A DNA stretch of 64,000 nt, from positions 44,082,001-44,146,000 of the forward strand of contig CM114271.1 in assembly GCA_050084515.1 (NCBI GenBank), written 5' to 3'. The translations under genes were made by a program, and so were the position numbers. How positions within the stretch are numbered: the first letter of the stretch is position 1; each line of letters begins with the position of its first letter. Source of the stretch: Blasia pusilla. Taxonomy: Eukaryota; Marchantiophyta; Marchantiopsida; Blasiales. The notes beneath the pieces were generated by a model. The model worked only from the letters and a program-made list of their open reading frames with translations, ran no database searches and had not been told where the DNA came from. Positions 1 through 12,752 of the stretch are shown piece by piece.

Positions 1-1349
1 TTGTGCTTAAATGTTGAACTTGCGCACCATTTCTTCCATAGCGTGAAAAAATTCCTGCTCTATGACAGACTTAAAAAAATTCTTCATTCATCCTTCCATC
101 AAAAACTGAAAATGATTGTCGTGTAGCTCGTGGTCTCTTTATCCTATAAAACATTTGGCAGCGCTTCTGTCCTGATTACTCCCAAGGAAAACATGAAACC
201 TGTAAAAACAGCAACTTGAGAGCTACATTGTACTCTCGAGAGCACTAGAATGGAGCAACCCTCTCCCATACTCAATTTTTAACAAAAATTGGGCAGCGCT
301 TCCGCACGCCACTCTCCCACACGAAAAATCGGTAAAGCAAATCACAAACACAAGCAGCTCTTGCTCCGGTGAGCACTCCTATGAGCACTCCTATGAGCCT
401 CTAAATAGGAAACACGGTCCCCAACCTACACAACAGCAAATAACCAGTGAGCTCTTCCATAGTAGCTCTCTCAATCACTCTTTCTCTCTTTGTAAATCAA
501 GTGGAACTCACTCACAACAAGATCTCACAAATGTGCACACTCCATCTCTCTGTCTCTCTCTCATGTCAAACCAAACCCACTCTCCTAATAAGAGGCTTGG
601 GTTACACACACAAGGCAAGGAGAACCATAGCTCCGCCGCATCATGCCAAGAGGTTCAACAAAGAGAGAACAAGCTCTCAAGCTCTCTCTCTCTCTCTCTC
701 TCTTGGAGGTATACCCCCTTCCCTCTCCCAAGCTCTCTCCACAATAACTTATGCTCTCAGGTCATCTCGTTGGCTCTTGACCTGCTGTAGCGATTCAAGG
801 TCTAGTTTCCAAATTAGAAAGACAATTATACAAAAAAATGGTAACTTACCCGAAATAGTAAGTTCCTCAATATGGCTCCAAATGAGCCGAAACGAAGGGG
901 AAACCTGCTCTCTCAAGTTACCTGTGGCCTCATAAAGGTCTTCCTCGACCTCTTGAGGGTTTTCCTCCAGTATCTCCAAAGGTGATCTACTAAATCTCAT
1001 CAATCTATCCTAACAGACATGATATAGTAGATAACAACGATAGTGAGATTACTTGATGTCGGGCTTGTGGCATCCACTTCATATGGAGTGGCGAGGGATA
1101 TAGAGGATCCCAACTCGACTATTCATCACTCCACTTGCAGTAGTGGTCTCTTTTTAAATCATAAAGCATCAAATCTCTCATACAAATCCATGTCTTTCTC
1201 ATGTCAAACCAAACTCGCTCTCCTAGTGGGAGGCTTGGATTAGTCACAAGGCAAGAAGGACCATAGTTCTGCCACCTCATGAAAGAAGGTTCAAAAAAGA
1301 GAGAACCGTCTCTCAAGCTCACTTTCCTGAGGTATATCCCTTCCCTCCA
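1..1349. repeat. Repeat-rich non-genic stretch with a diverged direct repeat pair
   Basis: No gene is recognised here. Two related segments of about 200 bp lie in direct orientation, roughly 520-720 and 1145-1345. Both contain CTCATGTCAAACCAAAC, then a block reading GAGGCTTGG, an ACAAGGCAAG segment, and a TATACCCCTTCCCTCC-like end. Their similarity is only moderate, so the duplication is old. A (CT)n microsatellite at about 682-703 lies in the first copy. The open frames here are rich in Ser, Leu and Thr from CT repeats and resemble no known protein. Confidence 0.5.
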
Positions 1350-1770
1350 TATCGTGACCCTCATAACCAAATGCACGCCAACGCAAAACATTTGAACGCT
1401 TGTGGGCTCACACTAGGCTGGAAGTGCGTCGGAGTCTTACAAGTGAGACATGAGCCTTGATGGGTGCCTCAAATGATGAATGTCATGATCTACCAAAAAA
1501 AGACCAGACGTAAAACAAGACTTGAGAAAAGCTCAAATCCCGCAAGAGTTGGGTGCCAAGAGGACTGCAACATGGCTTGGAACTTGAGTTTTTGAGGATT
1601 CTCCATGTTTGAAATCATAATGACTAGACCCAAGATGTATTTGGGATGAATAAGGTGGCGTTGGAAAGCTTGTAGGAAAATAATTGTAACGCACTACAAA
1701 TCCAAAAAGAAAATACATAAGTAGAAATCTAGAAACCATCCCAAAGATATCAGAATGATAGTTGGGTTGA
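1350..1770 (+). mobile_element. Degenerate 5' fragment of the ~1-kb LTR family
   Basis: The start (TATCGTGACCCTCATAACC) and later blocks align by eye with the first ~450 bp of the solo LTRs at 43160 and 61800. Shared blocks include GTGGGCTCACACTAGG, a segment on the pattern AAGATG-ATTTGGGA-GA, and GGAAAGCTT about 40 bp further on. The fragment ends near the GGGTTGAGGG block. The second half of the LTR is absent or unrecognisable. No coding sequence is left. Confidence 0.55.
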
Positions 1771-3762
1771 GGGTGTGCAGGCTATGAGCCTTTTTCTAGC
1801 CCATGGTCGCCCAATGGGAGCCCAGTCCGCCCTCCAGGCTTGCCTCCAGGGTGCGGATCGCGGATTGCGGATACCCGATCTCGCACGGACATAGACTTTG
1901 TCCATGTCCAACCTTGCTAAAAATAGGAAAGGGTTTGGAATCTCTAACACTATATATAAGAATTTAAAGCAAAGCCTCATAATAGAATGATAAATTGTTT
2001 CTTGCCTTAAATAGAATTGGAATATTTCTAAATGCAATGAAAAATTTAGTAGTAGTGACTTGTTTTCAAATGAAGGGATGTCTCCACTCTTCATAATTGA
2101 ACATACATTAATGAAACACTAGTGCATCATGGATTTTTAGTAGTGCTTATAAGTGTGCTTATAAGTTTTTTAGATATTATTTAAATGTAAAAATATAAAG
2201 CGACACGATTCATTTCAATATTGGTAGGATTTTGGATGGCACCAGTAATTCCAACAGTTAAATCAATTTGTAGATGTTGGGGGCAATAAGTTGATGTAAG
2301 CCCATAAACCTAGAGATCCCACTATTTCGGTGAAGGGCAAGAAGTATTGTCAACTCGGCTTAGGGTATTGACCTGATTCCAAATTGGTGGTTGCAAAAAC
2401 TTGCGAAGGTTTATCTTACAATGAAACCAACAAAGGTAGTGTCACATCAAGGATGTTTTTCACCAAACCAAAGATGTTTTTCACATAAAGGTAGTGTCAC
2501 ATCTTTGGTTTGAAACTAAAGATGAAACCAAAGATGTTTTTCATTGACTATTTCTAACATGTTGCCTTTAAGCAAATCCGAAGAAGAAATCTGAAGGGGT
2601 ATGGGTTGAATCATGAGTAGCTTTAATGGCATGCGCACCCCGACATCCCCGAGGTGGTCTGGTCTGTGGTGTGACTATTCTTTGCATGACCCTCTTGCTT
2701 TTCCCACATTCAAGGATTCTTGAGCGGATTGCCCTCTTACCTCCATATTTCATGAGTGCCGCAAATGAGTGAAAGGAGCTCCCAGTTGTGGGAAGCCATT
2801 TCCTCCATACCAATGGCGTTATCACTGGAATTTGACTTGTTAGATCTCGACAAAAGTTATCAGGATAAGTAATTTTAATTTTTTTTCTCCATTTTTCAAC
2901 CATAATTAAAACTCTTGCTAACATTGCCCCCAGCACCTAAAAACTTTCTCAAGTCTGGGTAACTCAAGGCAACGACCAAATATGAAGAAAAGCCTCACAA
3001 TGGGATCACTAGAAACTTTCCTACACGCACAATCAAGATATTTCACTCGTGAACGTTTTTGTGTCTGAGACATCCGAAATAAAGTTGACTGCTGTATGAT
3101 TGAGCACAACACCATAAGAAAATGAATCCATTATGAATAACTTATTTCAGACTAGAAAATAATCATCTAACGGCAAGTTCTTCTAACCTATCAATCTGAC
3201 TCTCGAAGTGTCTCGCCAACCAGAGTCTTCTGTAAACGTGTTCGAGCAAGAATGCCTGTACAAAACTCACACCCCACCCTATTGTACTTCACTAATCTGG
3301 CGTTCAATCTCCATCTTAGTTACAGTATTTGGAAATTTGACAGGCTATTCTTATCTTTCATGATGTGACAGTAAGGTCTCCTAGAAAATAATTTGTGGGA
3401 GAGTTCAGACATTTCTCATGGTGACGAACAGTTAAAATAAAAGCCCACGGAACCAATTTAATCCATGCAACACTGATTTCAAAGGCCCAGGGATATTCAG
3501 CCTATCCACCGGATGGTCTCCTGGCAATATGACCAAAACCTGCACATTTCATGAGGGTTTTCTCTTCGAATAAGCAGCTGATACATTTTCTTGAAGTTCG
3601 ACTGACGATAAATAATGACAGAAGCAAGACTAATAACTGATCTTGCCAGAACAAAGGATAACATTTGAGATCTACTGCTTCGCTCCCGATCAAACAGAGA
3701 GAATCTGAGGTTCCCCATGCTAACACTCCATGAACTGAGTATAGTATAGAGAGTAGGCAGAA
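1771..3762. other. Non-genic stretch with a short tandem repeat
   Basis: No gene is supported. At about 2430-2545 a motif of about 18 bp (ACCAAAGATGTTTTTCAC and variants), together with AAAGGTAGTGTCACATC, recurs three to four times in tandem. The segment next to the gene at 3763 probably includes that gene's 3' UTR. Confidence 0.4.
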
Positions 3763-6226
3763 TTAAAATACCGGAACCCGTTGGCGTCCCCATTTAAGCG
3801 CCTGTTGATGTGAATGATGATATAGATCGATTCGAGTTTTCCCCTTGATAGCACCCCCTCTATCTTCTACCTGCACATTTCAAAGATGTTAACCTGCACA
3901 TTTCTTGGAGCCTCAAAAGTCTCACTATCGTTCACTTCAAAAGGACATGGGGAGTCAACTCTCAAGGGTGGATTTACCTCTCCCCATCCATAACCTGGAA
4001 CATACATCTTAGTTCCAAATGGATAGAAGTCAGTGTCTGCGGCAATTGAACCATGTCGTGGAAGCAATCGCCATGGAAACAACAGTAATCGACCTGGAAT
4101 CTTAGGGAACTGACTTAAACTCAGCTTTGAAAGTATCGGTGGACGTGCCTGATAAGATCCAAATATTAGAACCGTCAGACTTTGATATGCACAATAGCAT
4201 TAAAGTGTACCAGTATTGCAAAGCAGCCGTCTTCAACCCACTTCATCTCAATCAGGAGAACTGATTTAGAACTGTTTTGAACTATATCTACCGGGTTCTT
4301 TCTTAATAGCTATTTTAAGAGAATAATTTTATTTTCTCTCATAACACTCTCCTTCACAAACACTTCCTATTCTATGTATCTCAGCCCTTAGCAAAAATCT
4401 TCAGAGTTTACTCACCATCTTCTTTGAATCCTGAAGTTAGTCACTGCCGGACAGATTCTATCAAAAGACATCACTTTTACTGTTACAGCCACCCCCCTGG
4501 TCTCACCACTTCTAGATTCATTCCTCATCAACTACATGCTTTTAGGAACATGCTTGAAAAACTGCTAGTTATCATGCTTTTAACCTTCACTCTTCCTGGC
4601 GCTTCTAGTTAATCCATCCAATCTTTAGTTTGTGATTGTCAACGAGATGGATGATGTGTTTTTGTCTGCTTCGGAAACTTCAATTTGCATATACTCAATC
4701 TGCAACACAAGACATCCATTCTTCTCTTTTCTCCTCTCTTATTGAGCACATTCTTCGTGGATGTTGGTATTCATATTTCCACAAGACTGATACTGACTGC
4801 TTGCTTTCCCTGAAGTTTGCTGTTAGACTTGGCAGTTCATTTGACACTCTAAGCTCGTGCTTCCTGCCAAATCAATCTATTTAAGTTATTAGCACATTGA
4901 ATACCTGAGCAGGAACACTCCCGTTGGAAGTGAGCCCGTAGTAAGGAAATCCCGTGAGATTTCTCGTTGTCCAGTACCTATTTCAAACGTTTCCTTTGTG
5001 CATCAGTCCAATTATTTCGAGCCAATCCTCTAAGCTGTAGCTTTTTAGCAACGTGGAGCTACTTGGAAGGCATGTGGTCAGGGAAGCAGACTACAAAACT
5101 TGACATAAGATACACTAGCATGTGCCTAGGAATAGGTGAAATATCCAAAAGCCATGAAGAAGTCAAGTAACGCATATCTAGAACCACAGACCCTGTAAGA
5201 GTTGATTCTAGGCTAATCGTCTCTCCTACAACCACACTCAAACTAGAACAATTTGTTGACAGCCGAATGGTTCATTTCAGTCCAAAAGCATACAGCCAGA
5301 TACAAATAAGCTTGCTAAACATGTTGAAAATTAGTGACTGAATGGCAAAAAGGGGGACGAAGGCACGTACTTGGCAACAAGAGGCAACTGTTTTGCTCCA
5401 TTTCCTGTCTTGCGCTCGCGTAGTCTTAATGGTATCCAGGAGGGTGAAAGACCCAGATAGTAACTGCCCGGCAACTTTACTCCCCATTCCCAGTTGCAGC
5501 AATATCCGCAGCTGCCAACCTCACCAGTTATGCGAGTGAGAAATGTGGCAGGTCTGATGAGATCTACTGAGGGTTGTGAGCTAGATTACCATGTGTAGGA
5601 AATCTCCTGCAAGCTTTTATCAGAAATGTGTATGATGAAAATTGATTTGGGTCGCAATTTTGCACCGAACTTCGGCTCAACGTATGATCCATTAGGTTGC
5701 GCACGCATAGCGACACTAAACAATTCAGTTTACATCATCGACCAAAAATGAAATGGGATGAAGCACAATGCTATGCTGCGTGAGCACAGAGGTATTCATG
5801 AGGTGACCGCCGCAATTTAGGCCAAACACATCAGGATGGAGTGCAGAGGTGTATAAATCGAAGTGTTATTTCGAATTTTCACCTTAGTACTTACGTTCAC
5901 TTGGAGAAACAGAGAAGACTTGAGTCACAGAGCCAGATGCACCATTTTTTCAATTCAGTGAACATCTCACCGTCCAAGATATTTAAAAGAGAGATTGCAT
6001 TTAACAGTTGTTTCCTTTGACTCGAAAGCCCTCTCTTGATAAACCGCCTACAGCGCCTAATCCAACTGCAATCAATTTTTCCAGCGGAAGATTGCAACCC
6101 GATCCGAGCTCCGCAAATGCTCGATAATAATCTACTCCACCACAATTAACCGAAACAGAACGGCAGCAGGTAAAGCTCCTACCTGCAGTAAGCAGTGCAC
6201 TCAATCTCAATCGTGTAAGGAGCCAT
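3763..6226 (-). CDS. 3D-domain (three-aspartate, double-psi beta-barrel) protein, bacterial-type
   Basis: Five exons on the minus strand: 6183-6226, 5371-5553, 4905-4977, 3978-4148, 3763-3870. Junction phases are 2, 2, 0 and 0 and the model gives 192 aa with a stop. Residues 131-192 match the 3D domain of bacterial cell-wall proteins (YuiC/Sps type and the MltA C-terminus). The motifs are GSIAADTDFYPFGTKMYVPG, then VEDRGGAIKG, then RIDLYHHSHQQALKWGR. The three conserved aspartates are visible as D138, D160 and D172. The N-terminal half has a Cys-rich CTAYC and CGYCCNWEWG section, like the CGKCCGW region of bacterial relatives. Characterised bacterial members cleave peptidoglycan; the activity and location here are unknown. 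No clear signal or transit peptide is seen. The first exon rests only on a phase-2 donor after CTAYC and is the weakest part; exons 2-5 are strong. Confidence 0.72.
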
Positions 6227-8554
6227 CCCTCACGAAGGTCCGTTGCAAAATGATTTTAATGATTGTATTCTCCAGAGGCCTACAACTCAGCCTCCGGTTT
6301 CCACTCCAAACACGACTCTCCCTCTCCTGCAAGTCACACAACTCAAAATCAATCCAACGGCCCAACTACGATTACTTCGCCCTACCCGTGTTCTTGCTCT
6401 ACCTATCCAGGCTCTTCACAGGAAGTTCTGTGGGTCCCTTTGCGTTTAGACGTTTACTTCGAAAGGCTACTGCGGCAAAGTGTGGGAACTACGAACGGTT
6501 CGATTTGTAACCGATGGCCTACTTCGTTGGAACACCGCACGCAGTCTCCAGTTGAGTATTGTCGCCAGCAGATTTGGGGAGAAATGGAAAGAGTTTGAAA
6601 AATCGATTTAATGCCCAAAAGAACCTTTTTCACTTCGTAGCTCGATTCTCTGTTCTTGTTGAACATGAAACCCGTGTAATAAAAGCACCTATGAAAAGTA
6701 AATTTGATGAAGGATTTAGGACAGTTCCAGATCACCAGGTATGTGGGTGTATGAAGTACTCAACTGTGCTTCACGCTTCCTAGGAGTCGCATGTCCCTCC
6801 TCTTTTTTTCCAAGCAAGTTGCGTGTAGATTTCCACTTCGGGAGCTTTACGCTTCCGCGTACCAAGCTGTATGAGTTGTACTGCTCGCTAATTTGTTTAA
6901 GCATTTTTGTATCGCTTCACCGAGAACGAGCTCCAGTGCGCCAGCGACTTATAGTTTGATATGAATGGATACTATCGCCAAATCGCACAACAGAGCGTCA
7001 TAGTATATTTTCGTTCATCATGTTCCTCGTCATACGGTGTCAGGGGGAATATAAGAGAACAGTAGATACCAAGGAGTATATCGAGAAGTTCAATGCAACA
7101 AGAGCGTCCACCACCAATCGTCCAGCAAAGGCCCTAAACTGCCGCGGTCTTGCATTGATTGCGAGACACGGGCCATGCTTCACCCTCTCCAACGAGAGAG
7201 CAATGAATGCTATGAATCCGGGCTCCTAGGTGAGGGTTGATGGATCTCCTGCAGTCCTCCGCCGCTCGAGGAAATGTAACCGCACTCCAAAGCTTATCGG
7301 ATTTTGACTCTTACACATAGAAGTGTACGTAGACAAGCCCAAAAAAAATTCGAAAGAGTAAAAAATTGAGCTCACATCGCATGATTCAAACTTCACATTT
7401 GTTTAAAAATTGTCAGGTTCGACGTTCACTTCTATGTGTTTTTTCCCACCAGGAGACCGCCACATACTTTTGAACTAAAAAAAATAGTGAAGTACTATTT
7501 TACCCAGATTTGAATTTCTGTGGCAACACATTGCGAGACAATAACAGAAAAGTGTAACATGATTTCACCATACATGAATTTCAACTGTGGGGCATTGAGC
7601 AACCACAGTACCTGAATTTTCTATTATTACATTGGGATGGCTCCAGGAACTTACAAACTCGGCTCAGTGTGCATCCGAAAGTAGAGTGCTCGTGTAGTTG
7701 TTTTTCTATGTAGCATAAAATAGGGTTTGAATTGCGTACCTCACTGGTGTCAGTCTGAGTCTAAAATTCTCTCTTCAGTAAACTCCACGAACAATAAGCT
7801 GAAGGATTGAAAATCGCATCTATTGTGAAAGAAGTGATCAATATCCAGCTTGTGAAGTTGATTATTTTGCAGACATTAGAAATGGTATTTCCAGCGTAGA
7901 GAGCCTTTCCACTTCTTTCCAGCAATCAGTGTAAATAATAGACTGCAAAGTTGGCATATAGTGGTAAGGCAGACAGTGTCCAGCAATGCCGCTTTGCTTC
8001 ACAAGAAGAATTCGGTGAAAACAAGAATCACTGAAAACACCTCAACAAGCATTAGTCTAGATTTGGGACGACGAGAGCTATGGGGTGTAGCCCATACGCT
8101 TGTTTGTCCCAGCAGAACAAAAGCCAAGGATTGATATTCGCTGTGTGAGAACCCACAGTGGTACACTCAGGACTTTTAAATCACAACAAATCTATTCAAC
8201 CTTTCCACTCACAGTCTAATCTGCCGACAAGATCGTCACTGAGAGCCCTTTGCGTTCAAGACACATTCCAAAGAGACCAGCAGATTTAGGAGCGAATTCC
8301 AGAACCATGAATTGGATCAGACAGCACAACCTATGGATCAAATAGCATAGACATGTGCTATCTTCTACTTGAAATGAACCTCTACAACAAATGGAGCTCT
8401 ATCCACAATATCTGCATTTCTCTCCATCCTCCAATTAACTAATTAGCCCACATCGAAGGTTGAAGGTCACACAAAAGCCAATAGGAGACAAAGTTGCTCG
8501 CAATAACCATTTTTCAAACAGGATAACTCTATCAAGTAAAAATGAAAATGTTCA
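6227..8554. other. Intergenic, no gene recognised
   Basis: This is the shared upstream/downstream space between the 3D-domain gene and the end of the DPP-like gene. No exon of a known family was found. A small foldback lies at 7313-7439 (separate entry). The open frames at 6243-6600 overlap in several phases and look like chance reading of the upstream region. Confidence 0.5.
7313..7439. repeat. Short foldback/MITE-like element
   Basis: The ends are inverted repeats. ACACATAGAAGTGTACGT at 7313 pairs with ACGTTCACTTCTATGTGT ending at 7439, differing at one position over 18 bp. The ~90-bp interior is AT-rich and non-coding. No clear target-site duplication was found. Confidence 0.45.
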
Positions 8555-11500
8555 TCAAAGATTTCTATCAAGAAATTCACATATTCGCTCTTCCATATAC
8601 ATCCGATCTCTTAGACCTCTGGGCATGTGCCTCTCGTCGGGAAAGACCAGTAGCTCGTACTCTTTGCCCGCAGCTGTTAAAGCATTGATCAGCCGGGCTG
8701 TGTGTCGAAAATGAACATTTTCATCAATCATCCCATGCACCAACAAGAGTTTCCCTTGTATTCTGTGCACATGATGCATCACTGAACTATAATCAAATCC
8801 GGCGTGGTTACTGGATGGCATACCCATATATTTCTCAGTGTAGTGTGTATCGTATCCATCCCAGGCCGTGACTGGTGCACCTGCCACCGCACACTTAAAG
8901 GTTTCAGGACACCGAGCTAATGCCATGGCTGACATGTAGCCACCATAACTCCACCCATAGATTCCTACTCTATCTTTATTTGCCAGGCCTTGTCGCACCA
9001 ACCATTGAACACCTAGTTCTTGATCTTCCACGTCAATGCGACCCATATTGTTCTTCACAGCTCCTTCAAATTTCAGTCCTCGCCTCGCGCTTCCTCTATT
9101 GTCGAGCTGCGTGGTTGACAGGGACAAGTTAGACCACCAAGCAGCTACATCAAAGAAACACAGGTCACTGAATCATCCTGCTGAAGAAGGAGGTACCAAA
9201 TTCAAAGGAAGAATTCTCATGACCAACTAGAAAGGTAAAACCTGCTCACACAAACTACAACCGCCTGATCATCCATGTAAACCACATGCTTTCACATTGC
9301 AATGCCCAGGTATGGACAAGAGATTGACTACTAACTGGACAACTCCGTTTTGTTCGAACTGAGAAATACTTTCGGAACTAAAATTTTGATTTGTTTGCTC
9401 CATTCAAAATTTTGAATTGAGCATTTAAAATTTTGAATTGAGCGAACACATCAAAATTTTAGATGAGGATAAAGTCTAAATGTATAGAATCTAAAGGCAC
9501 TATGCCGATCATCATGAACATGGACACCAGTGAAGGACTAGATAGCCCACTTACCTTCCAAATGAGTATCCCCCGGCTTCTCAAGTACTGTGCCCTCATG
9601 TCCACTGTATTCATCCAGGAGTTGCAGACAGTCTGCACATTAGGCCCCCCGTAGACACTTACGACCGTCCGGTAGGGGGGCGGTCCAAACTGCTTCGGAT
9701 CTGGCTTATAAATTGCTCCATACAAAGTAGTACCATCATCATTACATGTGATCTCAACAATTTCTGGAGCAGCTAGTTGTAATCGTCTAGCACGGGGAGT
9801 TGGTGCAGGCTGTTCATAAATAGGCACTAGTATTCTGCCATTGTCTAAAGAGCAGAGCAATACTCGCGGAGGAGTGTCCAAGCTATCGTGTATGTCCACA
9901 AATCTTTGCATTTGGTGATCTAAAACTACAATGTGCCGGCCTTCACTTTGAGTAAGTCTCTTTGGCGTTTGCAAAGGTAAACTGAAATCAGGAAACAATT
10001 GTGTACTGTACAGATGGGTATCCACTGGACTGTCCATCGTCCCAACAAAATAAATAAGACCAGAATTCTCATCCACCCCAGCTATCTGTTCTACAGCCCA
10101 ATCGCCCTGTGTGAGTGCACCCAGGCACTGACCTGTACTCTCATACAGGTACAAATGCCTAAAGCCTGATCGTTCACTGGCCCATATAAAACCACCTGCC
10201 AACCTTCCGGTACCCTCATGAAGAGGTGTAAAACAGTCATGCAGGTTTACCCAAATATCACTCTCTTCAGTCAACAAAACTTGGCGTCTTCCTGTCGAAG
10301 GATCGAATTTTAAAAGCTTGAGCTTTGTTTGTGAACGATTCTGCACTTGAGCTGTAAGGTATCCATCAGGCATCCAAGTAACCCGTGCCAAGTATTCCTC
10401 GTCCTCGAACTCGGTATCTCCACAATGAAGTTGCATCCACGACACATCTCCTCCAGCTGCTGATATAATGCCAAGCCGAACTTTAACATTTGATTGACCA
10501 GCAAATGGATAAGAATGGTCCTCCTCCGCTTCTCCACCAAGAGTAGCTTTTCCCTGATGCATTATGCGAAAAAAAGGAATTCCTGTGGCATCCACTTCCG
10601 CAAATGCTATAAGCCTGCTATCAGGTGACCACCAAAACCCATTTCTTCTCTCCATCTCTTCCTGGTCCAGACAATATGAAGCGCAATGCACTGAGGTACT
10701 TTCTATACTGGACAGGAAATCAGCAAGTAGCATCACATAATAAGTTTAATAGAACAAATTTCTAGGCAGAGTTTGAAACAGAATTGCTAGTCTGAGATCA
10801 AAGAACAGAGATGGAAGTAGGTTCCAGGTGTAAGGAAAGGAATTGCAGAGAGGTACCTGTGCAATATACTCTGCTAGCCCATGTGTCTAAAAACAAGGGA
10901 CATCCAACACAAGTTGGCATTAGTCATTGATCAAGGCAGATAAAAGACCTTAACTTTCTAACTTAAGCCACACGAGATGGCTACCTTCCCGACTCCAGAG
11001 AAGACCCTCCCTAGCACATTTCAATAGTTGCACTCCCTCAAGCATGAATGCCTACAGTGCCCGTTTCATTCATAAGGATAAGACCCAATCCACCAAGGCT
11101 GTTAACGGCCAATGAACTTGGAAAATATGATAAATACTTGGACACCCTAATTTTCTGATCACACCTATACCATCGACACACTACAATGATGCCATGTATT
11201 ATGAGAAGATTTTGAACAAGTCTGCCTCATTACCTTGCTAACCATACAAATCTTTTATTTACTATTTCCTTTTACTCGGTATGGTTGGGATCATCCGCAG
11301 GTACTCATCTTTCCTTAAGAAGAAAATGATCTATTAATTTTGGCCATGTAAACGAAGCCTCAAAACAAACCCTGATCAACCGGCTTGATACTGAAACAGA
11401 TGGCATCCCCCTAGGGTATGAATATTCCATAGATTGAAAACAAGTTGTAAGAGAAAAAGCCAACTCACCAAATATAATTGGCTTACCGTTGTGGGAAAAT

Positions 11501-12752
11501 CTACTAAATTGGTGATCAAAAAAATTAGATAGACTCTGAAATGTGGCGCGAGTCCAACAAACCAGGTCATGGTAATTAGTACAAGAGGATTACCTTGCCT
11601 GTGCCCCTGGCACCAGTTGTGACCTGTACTGATTCTCCGCCAGTGATAGGAACAATGTGAATTTCATCATCCCTGACATAAGCAATGGAGCAACCATCAG
11701 GTGACAGCTGAGGATCCAAAATTGGTGACCATGGGGTGCTAGCAACTCTCAGACGAAGCTCTGAACACAGCCCATCCTGGACATATATCTGCAGCAAACA
11801 ACAGAAGCTGGATCGTGAGCCCTTGAGAAAAGAACGACCTAGCCCTTGAGGATTGAGCAGGAATTTATGAGACCTAACCGCAATGGAATCCATTACATAC
11901 ACTCAGAAGCATATAATTGAGTTCCAAACATATACGCCTATAGTTGTCAGACCAGAGAGTCATAAACCCCATCAGCAAAGCATTGAACACAAATCTACCT
12001 AGGGACCACAACAACTAGATAAAAAAGCAATTTAGAGAGGCCAGGGAACATAATCACTTGAGCAAACCCCAATAACCTATAGGCCGATTCATGCTGAGTA
12101 GCCATAAACTAACACACGCACACAAGAATCTGACAGGAAAGTCGAATTGGGCACCAATACTCAGGAGCTAGAGGAGAGAACCGATGGGTTCAATCGTTTT
12201 TAGAAACGGACGCTTTCTCATCCATGGTGCACGACAAAGAGGACTGATACAGGAACTTGATCATGCCAAGGTGTTTGAGATTCAGAATCATACTCCTCCA
12301 GGAAGGGGGACCATCAACCTTGGGGCGAAACCACACTTCGCCCATTCGTACCGTGTGACACCCAAGCCACGCTCCCGCAATCTCTCCCTGCGCAGCTTCT
12401 CTGCAGTAGACAGGTTTCCTTCATCAACACCTCCACCCGGTGGAGTCACCACCAAGCGCTGCTGCCGAAGCGCAGGGTCGAAGGCAAATATTTTTCTACT
12501 CAGTGTGCTATCGGGGCTGTACAAGTAAGAAATTAGCTTATCATCTGGGCTAAAGGAAACAGAAGCCGGTGCTACATAGCCAGGTAAAGGATATTGAACA
12601 ATATCTTCCACGGGAAAAAGGGTGTACTCATCTCCGCCAGTTCCAGTTTGGCTGTCTGTAGTGGGCATGGTAGAGAGTGAGAGAGAAGACGAGAGGGATC
12701 GTTTTGCTTTTTTACTGCCTGCGCCTGGTTCTGGCGAATCCACAGCGTGCAT
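8555..12752 (-). CDS. Dipeptidyl-peptidase IV family serine peptidase (DPP8/9-like, plant type)
   Basis: Five exons: 12294-12752, 11594-11788, 10857-10886, 9555-10661, 8555-9106. All junctions are phase 0, giving 780 aa, a normal length for the plant family. Residues ~30-570 form the beta-propeller domain. The S9B glutamate pair that holds the substrate N-terminus is E229-E230, in AEYIAQ-EEMERR. The C-terminal alpha/beta hydrolase carries GWSYGG (nucleophile S650), [10 protein letters not shown] (D725) and DERH (H757), so the triad is complete. Family enzymes release N-terminal X-Pro or X-Ala dipeptides. No signal peptide or membrane anchor is seen, so a soluble DPP8/9-like form is expected. 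A 30-nt micro-exon ([10 protein letters not shown]) ends exactly before the EE pair. The start is the first in-frame Met; a second Met follows 28 residues later. Confidence 0.9.
9378..9462. repeat. AT-rich foldback inside the last DPP intron
   Basis: CTAAAATTTTGATTTGTTTG (9378 on) is the near-perfect inverted complement of the sequence ending at 9462, with about 21 of 23 positions pairing. The ~40-bp centre holds two tandem copies of a CAAAATTTTGAATTGAGCA-like palindromic unit. The element lies in the intron between 9106 and 9555. Confidence 0.6.
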
